Source: Pseudomonas sp. Q1-7 (lineage in GTDB: Bacteria > Pseudomonadota > Gammaproteobacteria > Pseudomonadales > Pseudomonadaceae). From it: a stretch of DNA of 64,000 nucleotides. The notes under the pieces were generated by a model. The model worked only from the letters and a program-made list of their open reading frames with translations, made no database searches and was not told the origin of the DNA. The stretch is taken from positions 4,418,501-4,482,500 of the forward strand of contig NZ_CP116304.1 in assembly GCF_028010285.1 (NCBI RefSeq), written 5' to 3'. Numbering within the stretch: position 1 is the first letter of the stretch; every line of letters begins with the position of its first letter. A program made the translations under genes and the position numbers. Shown piece by piece: positions 1 to 9,526 of the stretch.

Positions 1-272
1 TCCAGAGCCTCGTCCTGCGCCCGTTCGACCCGGCGCGGGGCATCCAGCTCGGCGCCCTGGTGCGGCTGGCCGCCGAGGACGGCAGCGAACAGCGGCTGTT
101 CCTGGGCCCCGAGGCCGCCGGCCTGAAGGTGATGGAAGCCGGCGAGGAAATCACGGTGATCAGCCCCCGTTCGCCCTTGGGCCAGGCCCTGCTGGGCAAG
201 CCCGAGGGGGCCGAGGTGACCCTGGTCATCGGCAATGGCCAACAGACCTTCGAGGTGCTGGAGGTACACTGA
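1..272 (+). CDS. GreA/GreB-type transcription factor C-terminal domain (5' truncated)
   Basis: The reading frame is open from base 3, so the gene begins before the window and only about 89 C-terminal residues are visible. They match the GreA/GreB C-terminal fold, an FKBP-like domain that docks on RNA polymerase: the typical core VISPRSPLGQALLGK is followed by a short beta-strand end (EVTLVIGNGQQTFEVLEV). The N-terminal coiled coil that would decide between GreA, GreB and an Rnk-like regulator is outside the window, so the subtype is left open. It ends 28 bp before the next small gene on the same strand. Confidence 0.75.
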   Translation, partial: QSLVLRPFDPARGIQLGALVRLAAEDGSEQRLFLGPEAAGLKVMEAGEEITVISPRSPLGQALLGKPEGAEVTLVIGNGQQTFEVLEVH

Positions 273-300
273 AGCTGCCGTCCACCGCTTCGGAGGCACC

Positions 301-708
301 ATGGCTCGCCCACGCCGCATCCTGCGCATCAGCTTCAACCCACTGGCCCTGACCCTCAGCGTCGCCCTGGGGGTGTGGCTCGGTTTCATCGCCATCGGCC
401 TGACCGGCTTCCTCGGCTACCGGCTGTACATGGCCGACAACGCGGCCCCGGTGGCCCAGGTGTTCATCCCAGCGCCCGCGCCGCCCCGGCAGGCCCCCGC
501 ACCGACACCGCCGCCGAGCGTCGGCGAGGAACGCCTGCAGCAGTACGAGGACACCTACAACGCCGCCCAGCGCGCCGATAACGAACGCCTGGAACGGCTG
601 GAGGAACAGCGCCGGCTGAGCGACGCCAAATGTCAGTTCTGGACCGAGCAGTACCGCAACGCACCGACCGAGAAGGCCAAGCGCAACATGGACCAGGAGT
701 GCCGCTGA
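301..708 (+). CDS. small single-pass membrane protein, proline-rich, unknown function
   Basis: Encodes 135 residues. A basic N-terminus (MARPRRILRI) is followed by a hydrophobic segment at about residues 14-42, then a Pro/Ala-rich linker at about 55-75, then a charged, probably helical region (about 78-120) and a C-terminal end with two cysteines (KCQFW and QECR). The predicted layout is a cytoplasmic N-terminus, one membrane anchor and a periplasmic coiled tail. The ATG at 301 is chosen over an upstream alternative because it is preceded by a purine-rich stretch (cggaggcacc) and starts the basic-plus-hydrophobic anchor. I recognise no family. Confidence 0.65.
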   Translation: MARPRRILRISFNPLALTLSVALGVWLGFIAIGLTGFLGYRLYMADNAAPVAQVFIPAPAPPRQAPAPTPPPSVGEERLQQYEDTYNAAQRADNERLERLEEQRRLSDAKCQFWTEQYRNAPTEKAKRNMDQECR

Positions 709-833
709 GCGGCACTCCGTCCGATTCCCGCCGACCACCCGACCAAAGGCGGCGGCCTTCAAGGGACCGTCATACGGAGACGGCTAGACTGAAACCGTGC
801 GCCCTTCCACTTTGGCGCCAGAGGCGGTTCGCA

Positions 834-1010
834 ATGGGTCCCGAAATTTTCATAGCCCTGATGGTCATGGGCTGGCTGCTGGCAGCGGTCGCGCTGCTGT
901 GGGCCATGCTCAGGATCTCTCACCACCATCACCATCATCACCACCACGGCCGGCCTTCGCCGCCGCACTCCTCCCGCACCTTCCGGCGCCACAAGGCGAC
1001 GTCGCACTGA
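834..1010 (+). CDS. 58-residue membrane protein with a natural nine-histidine tract
   Basis: A very small gene. Residues 1-27 are strongly hydrophobic (MGPEIFIALMVMGWLLAAVA and onwards) and are followed immediately by nine consecutive histidines (residues 30-38), then a short basic Ser/Pro/Arg tail. The histidines use a mix of CAC and CAT codons, so this is not a simple trinucleotide expansion. One membrane anchor with a metal-binding tail is a reasonable reading of the sequence; metal binding or nickel/zinc handling is inference only. Function unknown. Confidence 0.55.
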   Translation: MGPEIFIALMVMGWLLAAVALLWAMLRISHHHHHHHHHGRPSPPHSSRTFRRHKATSH

Positions 1011-1228
1011 GCGCTCGTGCGCTCGACCGGGAGTGAATTTCCACAGGCTGGCACATCCTGGTCGGATTAAATCCGCGAGCGGTGGGTGGACGTGCGGCGG
1101 GGGTGAGGGGCGCGTCAGGCCGGCGCGGAAGCCCCCGTACTAAAGGCTTCCATTCCGCACGGCAACAGCCGACTCAGCCACAGCCAATGTTTTCGCCTCA
1201 CTAAGAACCTGCGGCGATCTACGCCGAT

Positions 1229-4200
1229 CTAGTGGAAATCGCGGCTCTTCACATCGAGTCCGGACAGCAACGGCGTGAGGTCGTGCAGGCGACGGGCGAT
1301 CAGGTGACGCACGCCGTCGACCGACTCCAGCCGGCCATCCACCTGCAGCAGTCGCGAGCCCACCAGCACGCGGCGCTGACGTTCCGCCAGGTCGTGCCAG
1401 ACCACCACGTTGACCATGCCGTGTTCGTCTTCCAGGGTGACGAAAATCACTCCGCTGGCGGTTTGTGGGCGCTGTCGCCCCACCACTAGGCCGGCGACGC
1501 TGACCTGCCGGCCGTGCTCCACCGCCGGCAAGTCCCGCGAGCTGCGGCAGCGCCGCCGGCTCAGGGCGCCACGCAGCAGGGCGATGGGGTGCGGCCCGAG
1601 GGTCGTGCCCAGGGTGGCGTAGTCGGTAAGCAGGTCTTCCCCCACACTGGGCAGCGGCAGGGACACCTGCGCTTCTTCCGCTTCAGGCAGGCCATCGAAG
1701 AGCGGTGCCTGCGTCTCGACGCCCGCCACCGCCCAGCGTGCCCGATGCCGGTGTCCGGCCAGGCCGCGCAGGGCGCCGGAGTCGGCCAGACGCTCGCAGG
1801 CCCGGGCGTCCAGCCGGGCGCGCCGACTGAGGTCGCCGACGCTGGTGAAGGGCGCCGTCTGGCGAACCGCTTCGATGCGCCGGGCATCCTCCTCACGGAA
1901 GCCGCGCACCATCCGCAGCCCCAGGCGAATGACCGGATCGCCGCCCTGCCCCGGCGCCTCCAGGGAGCAGTCCCAGTCCGAATGGCGCACATCCACCGGA
2001 CGGACCCCGATGCCGTGGCGGCGGGCATCCTGCAGCACCTGGTCGGGGCTGTAGAAGCCCATGGGCCAACTGTTGACCAGGGCACAGGCGAAGGCCGCCG
2101 GTTCATGGCATTTCAGCCAACTGCTGGCGTAGGTGAGCAGGGCGAAACTGGCCGCATGGGACTCGGGGAAGCCATAGCTGCCAAAGCCCTTGATCTGCTC
2201 GAAGATCCGTTCGATGAAGGCCTGTTGATACCCCTTGGCGAGCATGCGCGAGGTCAGCCGCTGGCGGTGGTGCTCCAGGCCGCCGTGACGCTTCCAGGCG
2301 GCCATGTTGCGGCGCAGTTCGTCGGCTTCGCCGGGCGTGTAGTCGGCGGCGACCATGGCCAGTTGCATCACCTGCTCCTGGAACAGGGGGACGCCCAGGG
2401 TGCGCTCGAACACGGGACGCAGCTCCCCGGACGGATACTCCACCTTTTCCAGCCCGTTGCGCCGCCGCAGGTAGGGATGGACCATGTCGCCCTGGATAGG
2501 CCCCGGCCGGACGATGGCGACCTGTATCACCAGGTCGTAGAACGTCTCGGGCTTGAGGCGCGGCAGCATGGACATCTGCGCCCGCGACTCGATCTGGAAC
2601 ACGCCGATGGTGTCGGCGCGGCTGATCATCGCGTAGGTGGCCGGGTCGTCCTGGGGCAGGGTCGCCAGGGTCCAGCGGGTGCCGCGATAACGCTCGATCA
2701 GGGCGAAGCAGCGGCGCAACGCGCTGAGCATCCCCAGGGCCAGCACGTCCACCTTGAGCAGGCCCACCAGGTCGAGGTCGTCCTTGTCCCACTGGATCAC
2801 GGTGCGCTCGGCCATGCTCGCGTTTTCCACCGGCACCAGGCTGTCCAGCGGTGCCTCGGAAATCACGAAGCCGCCGGGGTGCTGGGACAGGTGGCGGGGA
2901 AAGCCGATCAGTTCGCCGGTCAGCGCCAGCACCCGGCGCAGCACCGGGCTGTCCGGGTCGAATCCCGCTTCCCGCAGGCGTTCCGCCGAGGGGGCCGTGT
3001 CGCTCCAGCCACCACAGCAATCGGCCAGGGCGTTGACCTGGTCGGGCGGCAGGCCGAGGGCCTTGGCCACATCGCGGATCGCCCCGGCGCCGTGGTAGGT
3101 GCTGACCACCGCGGTGAGCGCCGCCCGGTGCCGGCCGTAGCGACGAAAGACGTACTGGATCACCTCCTCGCGGCGTTCGTGCTCGAAGTCGACGTCGATG
3201 TCCGGCGGCTCGTTGCGCTCCCGGGACATGAAGCGTTCGAAGAGGAATTCGGCGCCGCCCTGGCAGGGGTCCAGCTCGGTGATGCCCAGCGCGAAGCACA
3301 CCACCGAGTTGGCCGCCGAGCCACGTCCCTGGCAGAGGATGTCCTGGCTGCGGGCGTATTCGACGATGTCGGCCACGGTGAGGAAGTAACTCTCGTAGCC
3401 CAGCTCGGCGATCAGCGCCAGCTCCTTCTCCACCAGCATCCGCGCCTTTTCCGGCACCACGCCGGGCCAGCGCCGCCGCAGCCCCCGCTCGCTCAAGGCT
3501 CGCAGCCAGGTGGTCGGGCCGTAGCCATCCGGCACCAGCTCGCGGGGGTACTGGTAGCTCAATTCCCCCAACTGAAAGGTGCAGCGCCGGGCGATGCGCA
3601 CCGACTCGGCCAGCAGCGCCGCCGGATAGAGAGCGGCCAGCCGCTCGCGCCGACGCAGGTGGCGCTCGCCGTTGGCAAAGAGCCGATGCCCGGCCTCGGC
3701 CACCGTGCAGTGGTGGCGCACGGCGGTCATGCAGTCCTGCAGGGCGCGGCGGCCACGGGCGTGCATATGCACATCCCCCGCCGCCACGGCAGGAACGCCG
3801 CAGCGTTCGGCCAGGGCCAGCAGACGCCCCAGGCGACCGGTATCGTCCGGGCCCTGGTGCAGCTCCACCGCCAGCCACAGCCGCTCGGGGAAGCACTGGC
3901 GCAGCCAGCGGCCTTCGCGGTCGTCGCCTTCATCGTCGGGCACCCAGAGGGCCAGCAGGCCGTCGCCGGGTTCGGCCAGGTCGTCCCGCAGCAGCCGATA
4001 CTCGCCTTTCTTCGCCCGCCGCCGGGCTGCGCTCACCAGGCGGCAGAGGCGCTGGTAGCCGGCCAGGTTCTCCACCAGCAGCACCAGCCGTGGCCCACCC
4101 TCGACACGCATTTCGCTGCCGATCACCAGGGGCAACCCGGTTTGCCTGGAGGCCTGCCAGGCGCGGACGATACCGGCCAGGGTGCATTCGTCAGTGATCG

Positions 4201-4312
4201 CCAGGGCCTCGTAGCCATGTTGCCGAGCACGCCCGAACAGCTCGCTGGCACTGGAGGCGCCACGCTGGAAGCTGAAGTTGGACAGGCAGTGCAGTTCGGC
4301 GTAGGCGCTCAT
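1229..4312 (-). CDS. dnaE2: error-prone DNA polymerase DnaE2
   Basis: Encodes 1027 residues, the usual size for DnaE2 (ImuC), the C-family polymerase that carries out SOS mutagenic translesion synthesis with ImuA and ImuB. The N-terminal PHP domain is visible from residue 1 ([11 protein letters not shown]...). The catalytic palm has the conserved Asp triad region [14 protein letters not shown] at about residues 368-380. The C-terminus has an OB-fold region ([18 protein letters not shown]). The tau-binding C-terminal part of replicative DnaE1 is absent, as expected. Its start codon overlaps the imuB stop by 4 bp (ATGA), so the two are translationally coupled. Confidence 0.95.
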   Translation of the reverse strand: MSAYAELHCLSNFSFQRGASSASELFGRARQHGYEALAITDECTLAGIVRAWQASRQTGLPLVIGSEMRVEGGPRLVLLVENLAGYQRLCRLVSAARRRAKKGEYRLLRDDLAEPGDGLLALWVPDDEGDDREGRWLRQCFPERLWLAVELHQGPDDTGRLGRLLALAERCGVPAVAAGDVHMHARGRRALQDCMTAVRHHCTVAEAGHRLFANGERHLRRRERLAALYPAALLAESVRIARRCTFQLGELSYQYPRELVPDGYGPTTWLRALSERGLRRRWPGVVPEKARMLVEKELALIAELGYESYFLTVADIVEYARSQDILCQGRGSAANSVVCFALGITELDPCQGGAEFLFERFMSRERNEPPDIDVDFEHERREEVIQYVFRRYGRHRAALTAVVSTYHGAGAIRDVAKALGLPPDQVNALADCCGGWSDTAPSAERLREAGFDPDSPVLRRVLALTGELIGFPRHLSQHPGGFVISEAPLDSLVPVENASMAERTVIQWDKDDLDLVGLLKVDVLALGMLSALRRCFALIERYRGTRWTLATLPQDDPATYAMISRADTIGVFQIESRAQMSMLPRLKPETFYDLVIQVAIVRPGPIQGDMVHPYLRRRNGLEKVEYPSGELRPVFERTLGVPLFQEQVMQLAMVAADYTPGEADELRRNMAAWKRHGGLEHHRQRLTSRMLAKGYQQAFIERIFEQIKGFGSYGFPESHAASFALLTYASSWLKCHEPAAFACALVNSWPMGFYSPDQVLQDARRHGIGVRPVDVRHSDWDCSLEAPGQGGDPVIRLGLRMVRGFREEDARRIEAVRQTAPFTSVGDLSRRARLDARACERLADSGALRGLAGHRHRARWAVAGVETQAPLFDGLPEAEEAQVSLPLPSVGEDLLTDYATLGTTLGPHPIALLRGALSRRRCRSSRDLPAVEHGRQVSVAGLVVGRQRPQTASGVIFVTLEDEHGMVNVVVWHDLAERQRRVLVGSRLLQVDGRLESVDGVRHLIARRLHDLTPLLSGLDVKSRDFH

Positions 4313-5730
4313 GCGAACCAGCCGTGCAGCAGCAGCGGCCCCTCCCCCTCCCCGCCCACCTCGCGGAAGGCCCAGCCACGCTGGCCGGCACGGGTCTCCA
4401 CCCGGTAGTAGTCGCGACGCACATCACCGCCGTCCCACCAGCCGGACTCGATGCGCTCGGGGCCGGCAAGGATGCGCACACTGCCCACCCGCAGCGGCAC
4501 CGGCTCCCGCAGCAACCAGCCGGGGCGGGGCGGACCGGGCGGGAGCGGCGTCTGCGGGCCGTCCGCATCCAGTTGCCAGGCACATTCGGGGCGGTGGTCG
4601 GCACGGGCGGCCAGGCGATGCACAGACTCATCCCCCAGCCGCGCCCGCAGGCGTTCGCGCAGTTGTTCCCAGGGCAGGGATTGCTGTGGGCGCTCGTCGA
4701 ACAGCTCGCGGCGCTCCGGCACGAAGGCCGGCAGGTCCCGCGCCTGCAGGCGAAAGGCCCGCACCGGCGCCGGCACCTGCACGTGCTCCAGGCGGCCGCG
4801 GGCCAGTTCGAAGAGCATGGCCGCCTCGCGCTCGGCGCTGAGCAGGCCCACCGGCACCGGGGTATCGGCCTGGGTGCGGTGCTCCAGGTAGAGGGTGAAA
4901 CGCTGCACGCCGCTGTCGCGGCCGGCGAGGAAGGCAGCCAGGTCAGCGGTGAGGCGGCGCAAGGGGAAAAGCAGCGCCTGGTGGGACTCCACGTCGAAAT
5001 TCAGCTCGATGCGCACATCGAACTCGTCCGGTGGCCGGTAGCACTCCAGGGCCAGGTGACGCTCGCCAAGCAGTGTGTCCAGGTGCCGCAGTACCTCGGC
5101 GGGAAAGCGCCGGACCAGGGTTTCCCGTGGCAGCGCCACGACCTGGGCCAGGTCACGCAGCCCCATGCGCATGAAGGCAGTGGCGACATCGCGCGCCAGG
5201 CCGGCGCGCTCCACCGGCATCCGCCCCAGGGCTTCGCGCAGTTCATCCTGGCTCGTCACCACCAGACCGTCGCCGGCATTGGCCAGAACCCGCGCCGCCG
5301 CCGGGTTGGGCGCGACGACGATGCGATGGCGAAACCCCAGGGCCGCCAGTTCCCGCCGCAGACGCGCCTCGAAGCGCGGCCAGGGGCCGAACAGGGAAAG
5401 GCTCGACGCCACCTCCAGCAGCAGGCAGCGCGGGTAGTGCAGGCTGACCTGGGAGCTGAAGCCGTAGGCCCAGGCGGCGAGCAATTGCTCCCAGCGCGCG
5501 ATGGCGGCGGGGTCGTATTCCACCAGGCGGAAAGCGCGGGTCAGGGCATGGGCGGCGGTCAGCGACTGGCCGGGGCGTAGCCCCAGTTCCCTGGCCGCCG
5601 GGTTGAGGGCGCGCAGCACCCGGCGCTGCGCGGTGCCGGTGACCAGCGCCAGGGGCGCCTCGGGATCGGGATGGCCGCGCAGCACGCCATCCAGCGCCAA
5701 TTGCGGCAGCAATATGCAGGCCCAACGCAT
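4309..5730 (-). CDS. imuB: ImuB, inactive Y-family polymerase-like mutasome hub
   Basis: Encodes 473 residues. ImuB is a Y-family polymerase homologue that has lost catalysis and links DnaE2, ImuA and the beta clamp. The start [15 protein letters not shown] occupies the place of the DxDxFFA motif, and the acidic catalytic residues are replaced. The second acidic motif region ([15 protein letters not shown]) is likewise changed. A likely clamp-binding motif, QQSLPW, lies at about residue 349, followed by the ImuA/DnaE2-interaction tail. The start at 5730 is chosen because it begins the fold, 7 bp after the imuA stop. Confidence 0.9.
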   Translation of the reverse strand: MRWACILLPQLALDGVLRGHPDPEAPLALVTGTAQRRVLRALNPAARELGLRPGQSLTAAHALTRAFRLVEYDPAAIARWEQLLAAWAYGFSSQVSLHYPRCLLLEVASSLSLFGPWPRFEARLRRELAALGFRHRIVVAPNPAAARVLANAGDGLVVTSQDELREALGRMPVERAGLARDVATAFMRMGLRDLAQVVALPRETLVRRFPAEVLRHLDTLLGERHLALECYRPPDEFDVRIELNFDVESHQALLFPLRRLTADLAAFLAGRDSGVQRFTLYLEHRTQADTPVPVGLLSAEREAAMLFELARGRLEHVQVPAPVRAFRLQARDLPAFVPERRELFDERPQQSLPWEQLRERLRARLGDESVHRLAARADHRPECAWQLDADGPQTPLPPGPPRPGWLLREPVPLRVGSVRILAGPERIESGWWDGGDVRRDYYRVETRAGQRGWAFREVGGEGEGPLLLHGWFA

Positions 5731-5737
5731 GCGGGCG

Positions 5738-6352
5738 TCACCGGGCCAGGGCGATGGGCGCCGCCGGTGGCAGGCCGCCCCGGCACTTGAGCACCCGCAA
5801 CTGCGCCGGCTGGCCTTCGACGGCGATGCGCAGGGCCGCCGGCGAAGGGTTGAGAGCCGCCTCCAGCGGGCGAAAGGCGAAGGCCAGGGTCTGGCCGGTT
5901 TCGGCGGCCACCTGCAAACGGCGCAGGGCACGGTCGTCGGCCTGCTGCGGCCAGCACAGCACCGCACCGCAGCTGCCGGAGCGCAGGCACTGCTCGGCGG
6001 CCCAGAGGGCGTCGCGGCCACTGGCCTCCACCAGCGCCAGCCAGCGCAGGTCCACGCCGGCCGCCTGCCAGGCCTGTGGATAAGGAATATGCGGCGGCGC
6101 CACCAGCACCACCCGTTCGGCACTGGCGGTCAGCCGCGCCAGGGTGGGCCAGAGCAGACCCAGCTCGCCCAGCCCCGCCGCCGGCACGAGGATTTCGCTG
6201 AGGGCGGCCTCCGGCCAGCCAGCGCCGGGAAGGACCCTGTCCAGGGCGGCGAGCCCCGTGGGCTGGTCGCGGCCGGCCGGCTTCGCGCCGGGCTGGCCTT
6301 TCCACACCCGCCGCTCGTTGAACAGGGACTCGAGGGCAACGACAGCGCCCAT
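5738..6352 (-). CDS. imuA: ImuA, RecA/SulA-like mutasome subunit
   Basis: Encodes 204 residues with the RecA-like fold of ImuA proteins (LSEILVPAAGLGELGLLWPTL, VVLVAPPHIPYPQAW, GAVLCWPQQADD). The Walker A lysine is not evident. It is the first gene of the imuA-imuB-dnaE2 operon, which produces the damage-inducible mutasome. There is no lexA2 gene in front, unlike the P. putida arrangement, so control would be by the chromosomal LexA through the box at 6456-6471. The leader between that box and the start codon contains a terminator-like hairpin. Confidence 0.88.
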   Translation of the reverse strand: MGAVVALESLFNERRVWKGQPGAKPAGRDQPTGLAALDRVLPGAGWPEAALSEILVPAAGLGELGLLWPTLARLTASAERVVLVAPPHIPYPQAWQAAGVDLRWLALVEASGRDALWAAEQCLRSGSCGAVLCWPQQADDRALRRLQVAAETGQTLAFAFRPLEAALNPSPAALRIAVEGQPAQLRVLKCRGGLPPAAPIALAR

Positions 6353-6376
6353 CAGCGCGGCCCATTGCCGGAAGAG

Positions 6377-6406
6377 AAAAACGGCAGCCCCGGGGAAGGG
6401 CTGCCG
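6377..6406 (-). terminator. terminator-like hairpin in the imuA leader
   Basis: A 9-bp stem (cggcagccc / gggctgccg) with a short loop. On the minus strand it is followed by five T residues. It lies between the LexA box and the imuA start codon, so it is either the terminator of the upstream 945-residue gene (stop at 6536) or an attenuator in the SOS transcript leader. Confidence 0.6.
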
Positions 6407-6455
6407 AAAGGGCCAGGAACAATCACCAAGGCCATTGGGGGAAATCCTACGAATA

Positions 6456-6471
6456 CTGTATTTATATACAG
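6456..6471 (-). promoter_or_regulatory. LexA (SOS) box upstream of imuA
   Basis: The 16-bp sequence ctgtatttatatacag is a perfect CTGT-N8-ACAG LexA operator with an AT-only centre. It lies 104 bp upstream of the imuA start codon and predicts LexA repression of imuA-imuB-dnaE2, as known for this operon in other pseudomonads. Confidence 0.92.
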
Positions 6472-6535
6472 TAAATCGTGCAGACTTCCCTACGTCAATC
6501 CGGGAAGACGGAAGGCAGGTTTCCGGAAAGCGCCG

Positions 6536-9373
6536 TCAGCTCCAGCTCAGCGTGCGCTCCGACTCATCCAGGCGTTCCAGCAGCGCGGCCCGGGTCGCCT
6601 CCCGCAGCCTGACCGACTCCGGCCAGCCCGGCCCCTCCGCCAGCAAAGGCGTGCATACGCTGACATGGATCGCCCCACGGAGCGGGAACCACTGGCCGTC
6701 GCGCAGCACGGTGCGCGTGCCGCGGATGGCCACCGGCAGCAAGGGCACGGCGGCATTCGCGGCCAGCACGAAGGCGCCCATGTGGAAGGAACGCAAACCC
6801 GGCTCACGGGTAAAGGTGCCCTCCGGGAAGAACAGCAACGACTGGCCAGCCCGCAGCGCCGACTCCAGTGCTGCGCTGTCCGCCACGCTGCGCTGCAGGT
6901 CGAAGCGCTCGACGAAGAAGGCCCCGAGCTTGCGCAGGAACAGGCTGGGAATCCACTGGCTCGCCAGTTCGCGCTTGGCGATGAAACCGAACCGTGGCGG
7001 CAGTGCGGCACAGAGGATGACGCCATCGAGATAGCTCGCATGGTTGGCCGCCAGCACGCAGGCCCCGTTCTCCGGCAGGTGCTCCAGCCCTTCGACACTG
7101 AACGGCACCCCGGCCATGCGGATGAACAGTCGCGCCGCCCAATGGACGAAGGCGCGGCAGCCGTTCCGGTGCGGCAGGATCGCCACGCCCAGCCAGATCA
7201 GCGGCGTGACCAGCCAGAACAGCAGCCAGACATAGACGGCATAGGCCAAGGTACGCCCCCCCTGCCAGCCACGGCCGAGATGCCCGCGCGCGGCCTGCAG
7301 CAGCAAGCGCAACACCTGGCGCCATGGCGCCAGGCGTGGCTGCCCTGCTTCACCGCGCTCGTACAGCTCGCGGCAGGCGGCCCGGCGAATCTTGCCGCTC
7401 GAGGTCTTCAGCACGCTCTGGGGCGGGACCAGGACGACCTCGTCGGGGGGCACGCCGACAAGGTCCACCACCCTGCGGTTGATCTCCAGCCGCAGGCGTT
7501 GCAGCGCCTCCTTGTCCTTCACCGGGGACTCCGCCATCACCACCAGGCGGTCGGTTCCGGTGGCCGGGTCACGACTGCCGAACACCGCGACACACCCCTT
7601 GCGCAGACCGCCCAGGTTGCCGACCGCCGCTTCGACGTCGTAGGGATAGATATTGCGCCCGGCCCGGATGATCAGGTCCTTCGCGCGGCCGGTGAGAAAC
7701 ACCTCGCCATCGGCCATGTAGGCAAGGTCGAGCGAGTCCATCCAGCCATCGCGCAGGACCCGGTCGGTTTCCTCCGGGGCCCGGTAGTAACCCGTGGTGG
7801 TCGACGGCCCGCTGAATTGCAGGTGGCCTTCCCGGCGTTCGGGAAGCTCGACGCGACGGTCGTCGACAATGCGAATCTGGTGGCCCGGCAGGGGGCGGCC
7901 GCACGCGACGAAGCTCAGCGTGGCGTCGTCTTCCGACGCGGGCGCGAGCGCCTCGCCGCGTAGCTGGAACGCCTCGCGCTGCACCCGATCGATCAGGGGC
8001 CCTCGGCCCAGGGGCGGGAAGGACACGCCCAGGGTGCCCTCGGCCAGGCCATAGACCGGCGTCAGTGCGCCGGGCGCCAGGCCGTAGCGCGCAAAACGCG
8101 CGGCAAAGCGCTCCAGGGTAGTCGGATTGATCGGTTCGGCACCGTTGAGGGCCAGGCGCCAGCAGCTCAGGTCCAGGCCCTCGAGCTCGCTTTCCGTGAG
8201 CTTGTTCAGGCACAGCTCATAGGCGAAGTTGGGCGCCGCCGACAGGGTGCCGCGATAACGGTCGATGGCCCACAGCCAGCGCGCCGGCCTGGACAGAAAG
8301 GCCAGGGGCGACATCAGCACCAGGTTGAATCCGTAGTAGAGGCTGCCCAGCCAGGCACCTATCAGGCCCATGTCGTGGTACATCGGCAGCCAGCTGACGA
8401 ACAGGTCGTCCGGCCCCACCCGCAGCGCGCGCCCCATGGCACGCAGGTTGGCCAGCAGGCTGGCGTGGCTCACCATCACGCCCTTGGGCTGGCCGGTGCT
8501 GCCCGAGGTGTACTGCAGGAAGGCAATGGCGTCAGGCTGCCGCGCCGGGCTCACATACTCGCGCGCTTCGTCGCCCAGTTCGGCAACGCTGGCGATGCGC
8601 GCCAGGCTCGGGACCAGGGGGCGGAGCAGCCGGGCCAGCAGCTTCGCCTCGTCGACGGTGACCAGCATCCTGGCCTCGGCATTGCGCAGGATGCCGGCCT
8701 GGCGCTGCAGGTGGTCCTCGATCTGCGACAGACGCAGCGGCGGATAGATGGGGACCGGGATGCCGCCGGCCAGCAGGATGCCAAAGAAGCCCAGGAGAAA
8801 ATCACGCCCGGTCGGCAGCATCAGCGCCACGGTCTGCCCCGCCAGCAGGCCGCCACGCTGCAGACCGGCCGCGACCGCCAGGGCATCCCGCTGCAGGTCG
8901 CCGTAACTGATGTCCTCCAGTTGTTCGTCGTCCCCCAGCAGGCGCACGTGGGTTTGCCGGGGATGCTGGCGCACATGCCAGTCCAGCACCTCGACCAGGG
9001 TAAGCGCGCTGTCCGGTGTCTGCCGCTCGCCCGTGGCGGGCGCGGAGAGGGGGCTGGAAAAGGACGGAGGTAGCGGCCCGGGGAGCCCACGGCGTTGCAG
9101 CACCTGCAGCACATCGGCGGGGGTGTTCGCCGAGGCGAACAACTCCTGCGGCAGACGAACGCCGAACTCCTGCTCGATGCGCGACCAGAGTTCGACCCGG
9201 GTCAGGCTGTCCACTCCAAGGTCGCGGTCCAGCACGCTGTGCAAGCTAACCCGCACACCTTCTGCAGCCTGCGGGCGCAACTCGGCCACGGTGCGCTGGA
9301 CGATCTCCAGCAGCTTTTCCGCGGCCCCGTCACAGGCGGCAACGCTGCCGGTTTCCGCAGGTCGGCGAGACAT
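6536..9373 (-). CDS. ACP - acyl-AMP ligase - PlsC acyltransferase fusion protein
   Basis: Encodes 945 residues with three domains. Residues about 15-95 are an acyl-carrier domain with the phosphopantetheine site DLGVDSLTRVEL (Ser55). Residues about 125-690 are an acyl-adenylating ligase with the core FLQYTSGSTGQPKGVMVSH at about 285-303 and the C-terminal lysine region LKTSSGKIRR. Residues about 745-935 are a PlsC/LPLAT acyltransferase with NHASYLDG (about 777) and FFPEGTFTR (about 848), preceded by a hydrophobic segment. It probably activates a fatty acid as acyl-AMP, loads it on its own ACP and transfers it to an acceptor such as lysophospholipid. E. coli Aas has the reverse acyltransferase-ligase order and no ACP. 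The gene stands alone, so the acceptor is unknown. Confidence 0.85.
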   Translation of the reverse strand: MSRRPAETGSVAACDGAAEKLLEIVQRTVAELRPQAAEGVRVSLHSVLDRDLGVDSLTRVELWSRIEQEFGVRLPQELFASANTPADVLQVLQRRGLPGPLPPSFSSPLSAPATGERQTPDSALTLVEVLDWHVRQHPRQTHVRLLGDDEQLEDISYGDLQRDALAVAAGLQRGGLLAGQTVALMLPTGRDFLLGFFGILLAGGIPVPIYPPLRLSQIEDHLQRQAGILRNAEARMLVTVDEAKLLARLLRPLVPSLARIASVAELGDEAREYVSPARQPDAIAFLQYTSGSTGQPKGVMVSHASLLANLRAMGRALRVGPDDLFVSWLPMYHDMGLIGAWLGSLYYGFNLVLMSPLAFLSRPARWLWAIDRYRGTLSAAPNFAYELCLNKLTESELEGLDLSCWRLALNGAEPINPTTLERFAARFARYGLAPGALTPVYGLAEGTLGVSFPPLGRGPLIDRVQREAFQLRGEALAPASEDDATLSFVACGRPLPGHQIRIVDDRRVELPERREGHLQFSGPSTTTGYYRAPEETDRVLRDGWMDSLDLAYMADGEVFLTGRAKDLIIRAGRNIYPYDVEAAVGNLGGLRKGCVAVFGSRDPATGTDRLVVMAESPVKDKEALQRLRLEINRRVVDLVGVPPDEVVLVPPQSVLKTSSGKIRRAACRELYERGEAGQPRLAPWRQVLRLLLQAARGHLGRGWQGGRTLAYAVYVWLLFWLVTPLIWLGVAILPHRNGCRAFVHWAARLFIRMAGVPFSVEGLEHLPENGACVLAANHASYLDGVILCAALPPRFGFIAKRELASQWIPSLFLRKLGAFFVERFDLQRSVADSAALESALRAGQSLLFFPEGTFTREPGLRSFHMGAFVLAANAAVPLLPVAIRGTRTVLRDGQWFPLRGAIHVSVCTPLLAEGPGWPESVRLREATRAALLERLDESERTLSWS

Positions 9374-9489
9374 AAGGCGGCCCTCATGGCTAAAGGATTT
9401 CGCCTCTGTCCAGTATGGGCCCGTACCGGCATTGCCGCGCCATGGGCCGGCGAAGCTTCGTATCGGCTCGTGTCTTGCCCTGGCCCCGG

Positions 9490-9515
9490 CTCTGCGCCGG
9501 TCACCCGGCGCAGAG
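9490..9515 (-). terminator. GC-rich hairpin downstream of the aminopeptidase gene
   Basis: An 11-bp inverted repeat (ctctgcgccgg / ccggcgcagag) just after the stop codon of the minus-strand aminopeptidase gene. There is no clear T tract on either strand, so it may be an RNA-stabilising 3' hairpin rather than a true intrinsic terminator. Confidence 0.4.
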
Positions 9516-9526
9516 GGGTTCAGGCG

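Noticed and set aside
1514-4408. A long plus-strand open frame of about 960 codons opposite dnaE2 and the end of imuB.
   Set aside because: It is the antisense shadow of high-GC coding DNA; composition (Gln/Gly/His-rich) has no domain pattern, and dnaE2 on the other strand is unambiguous.
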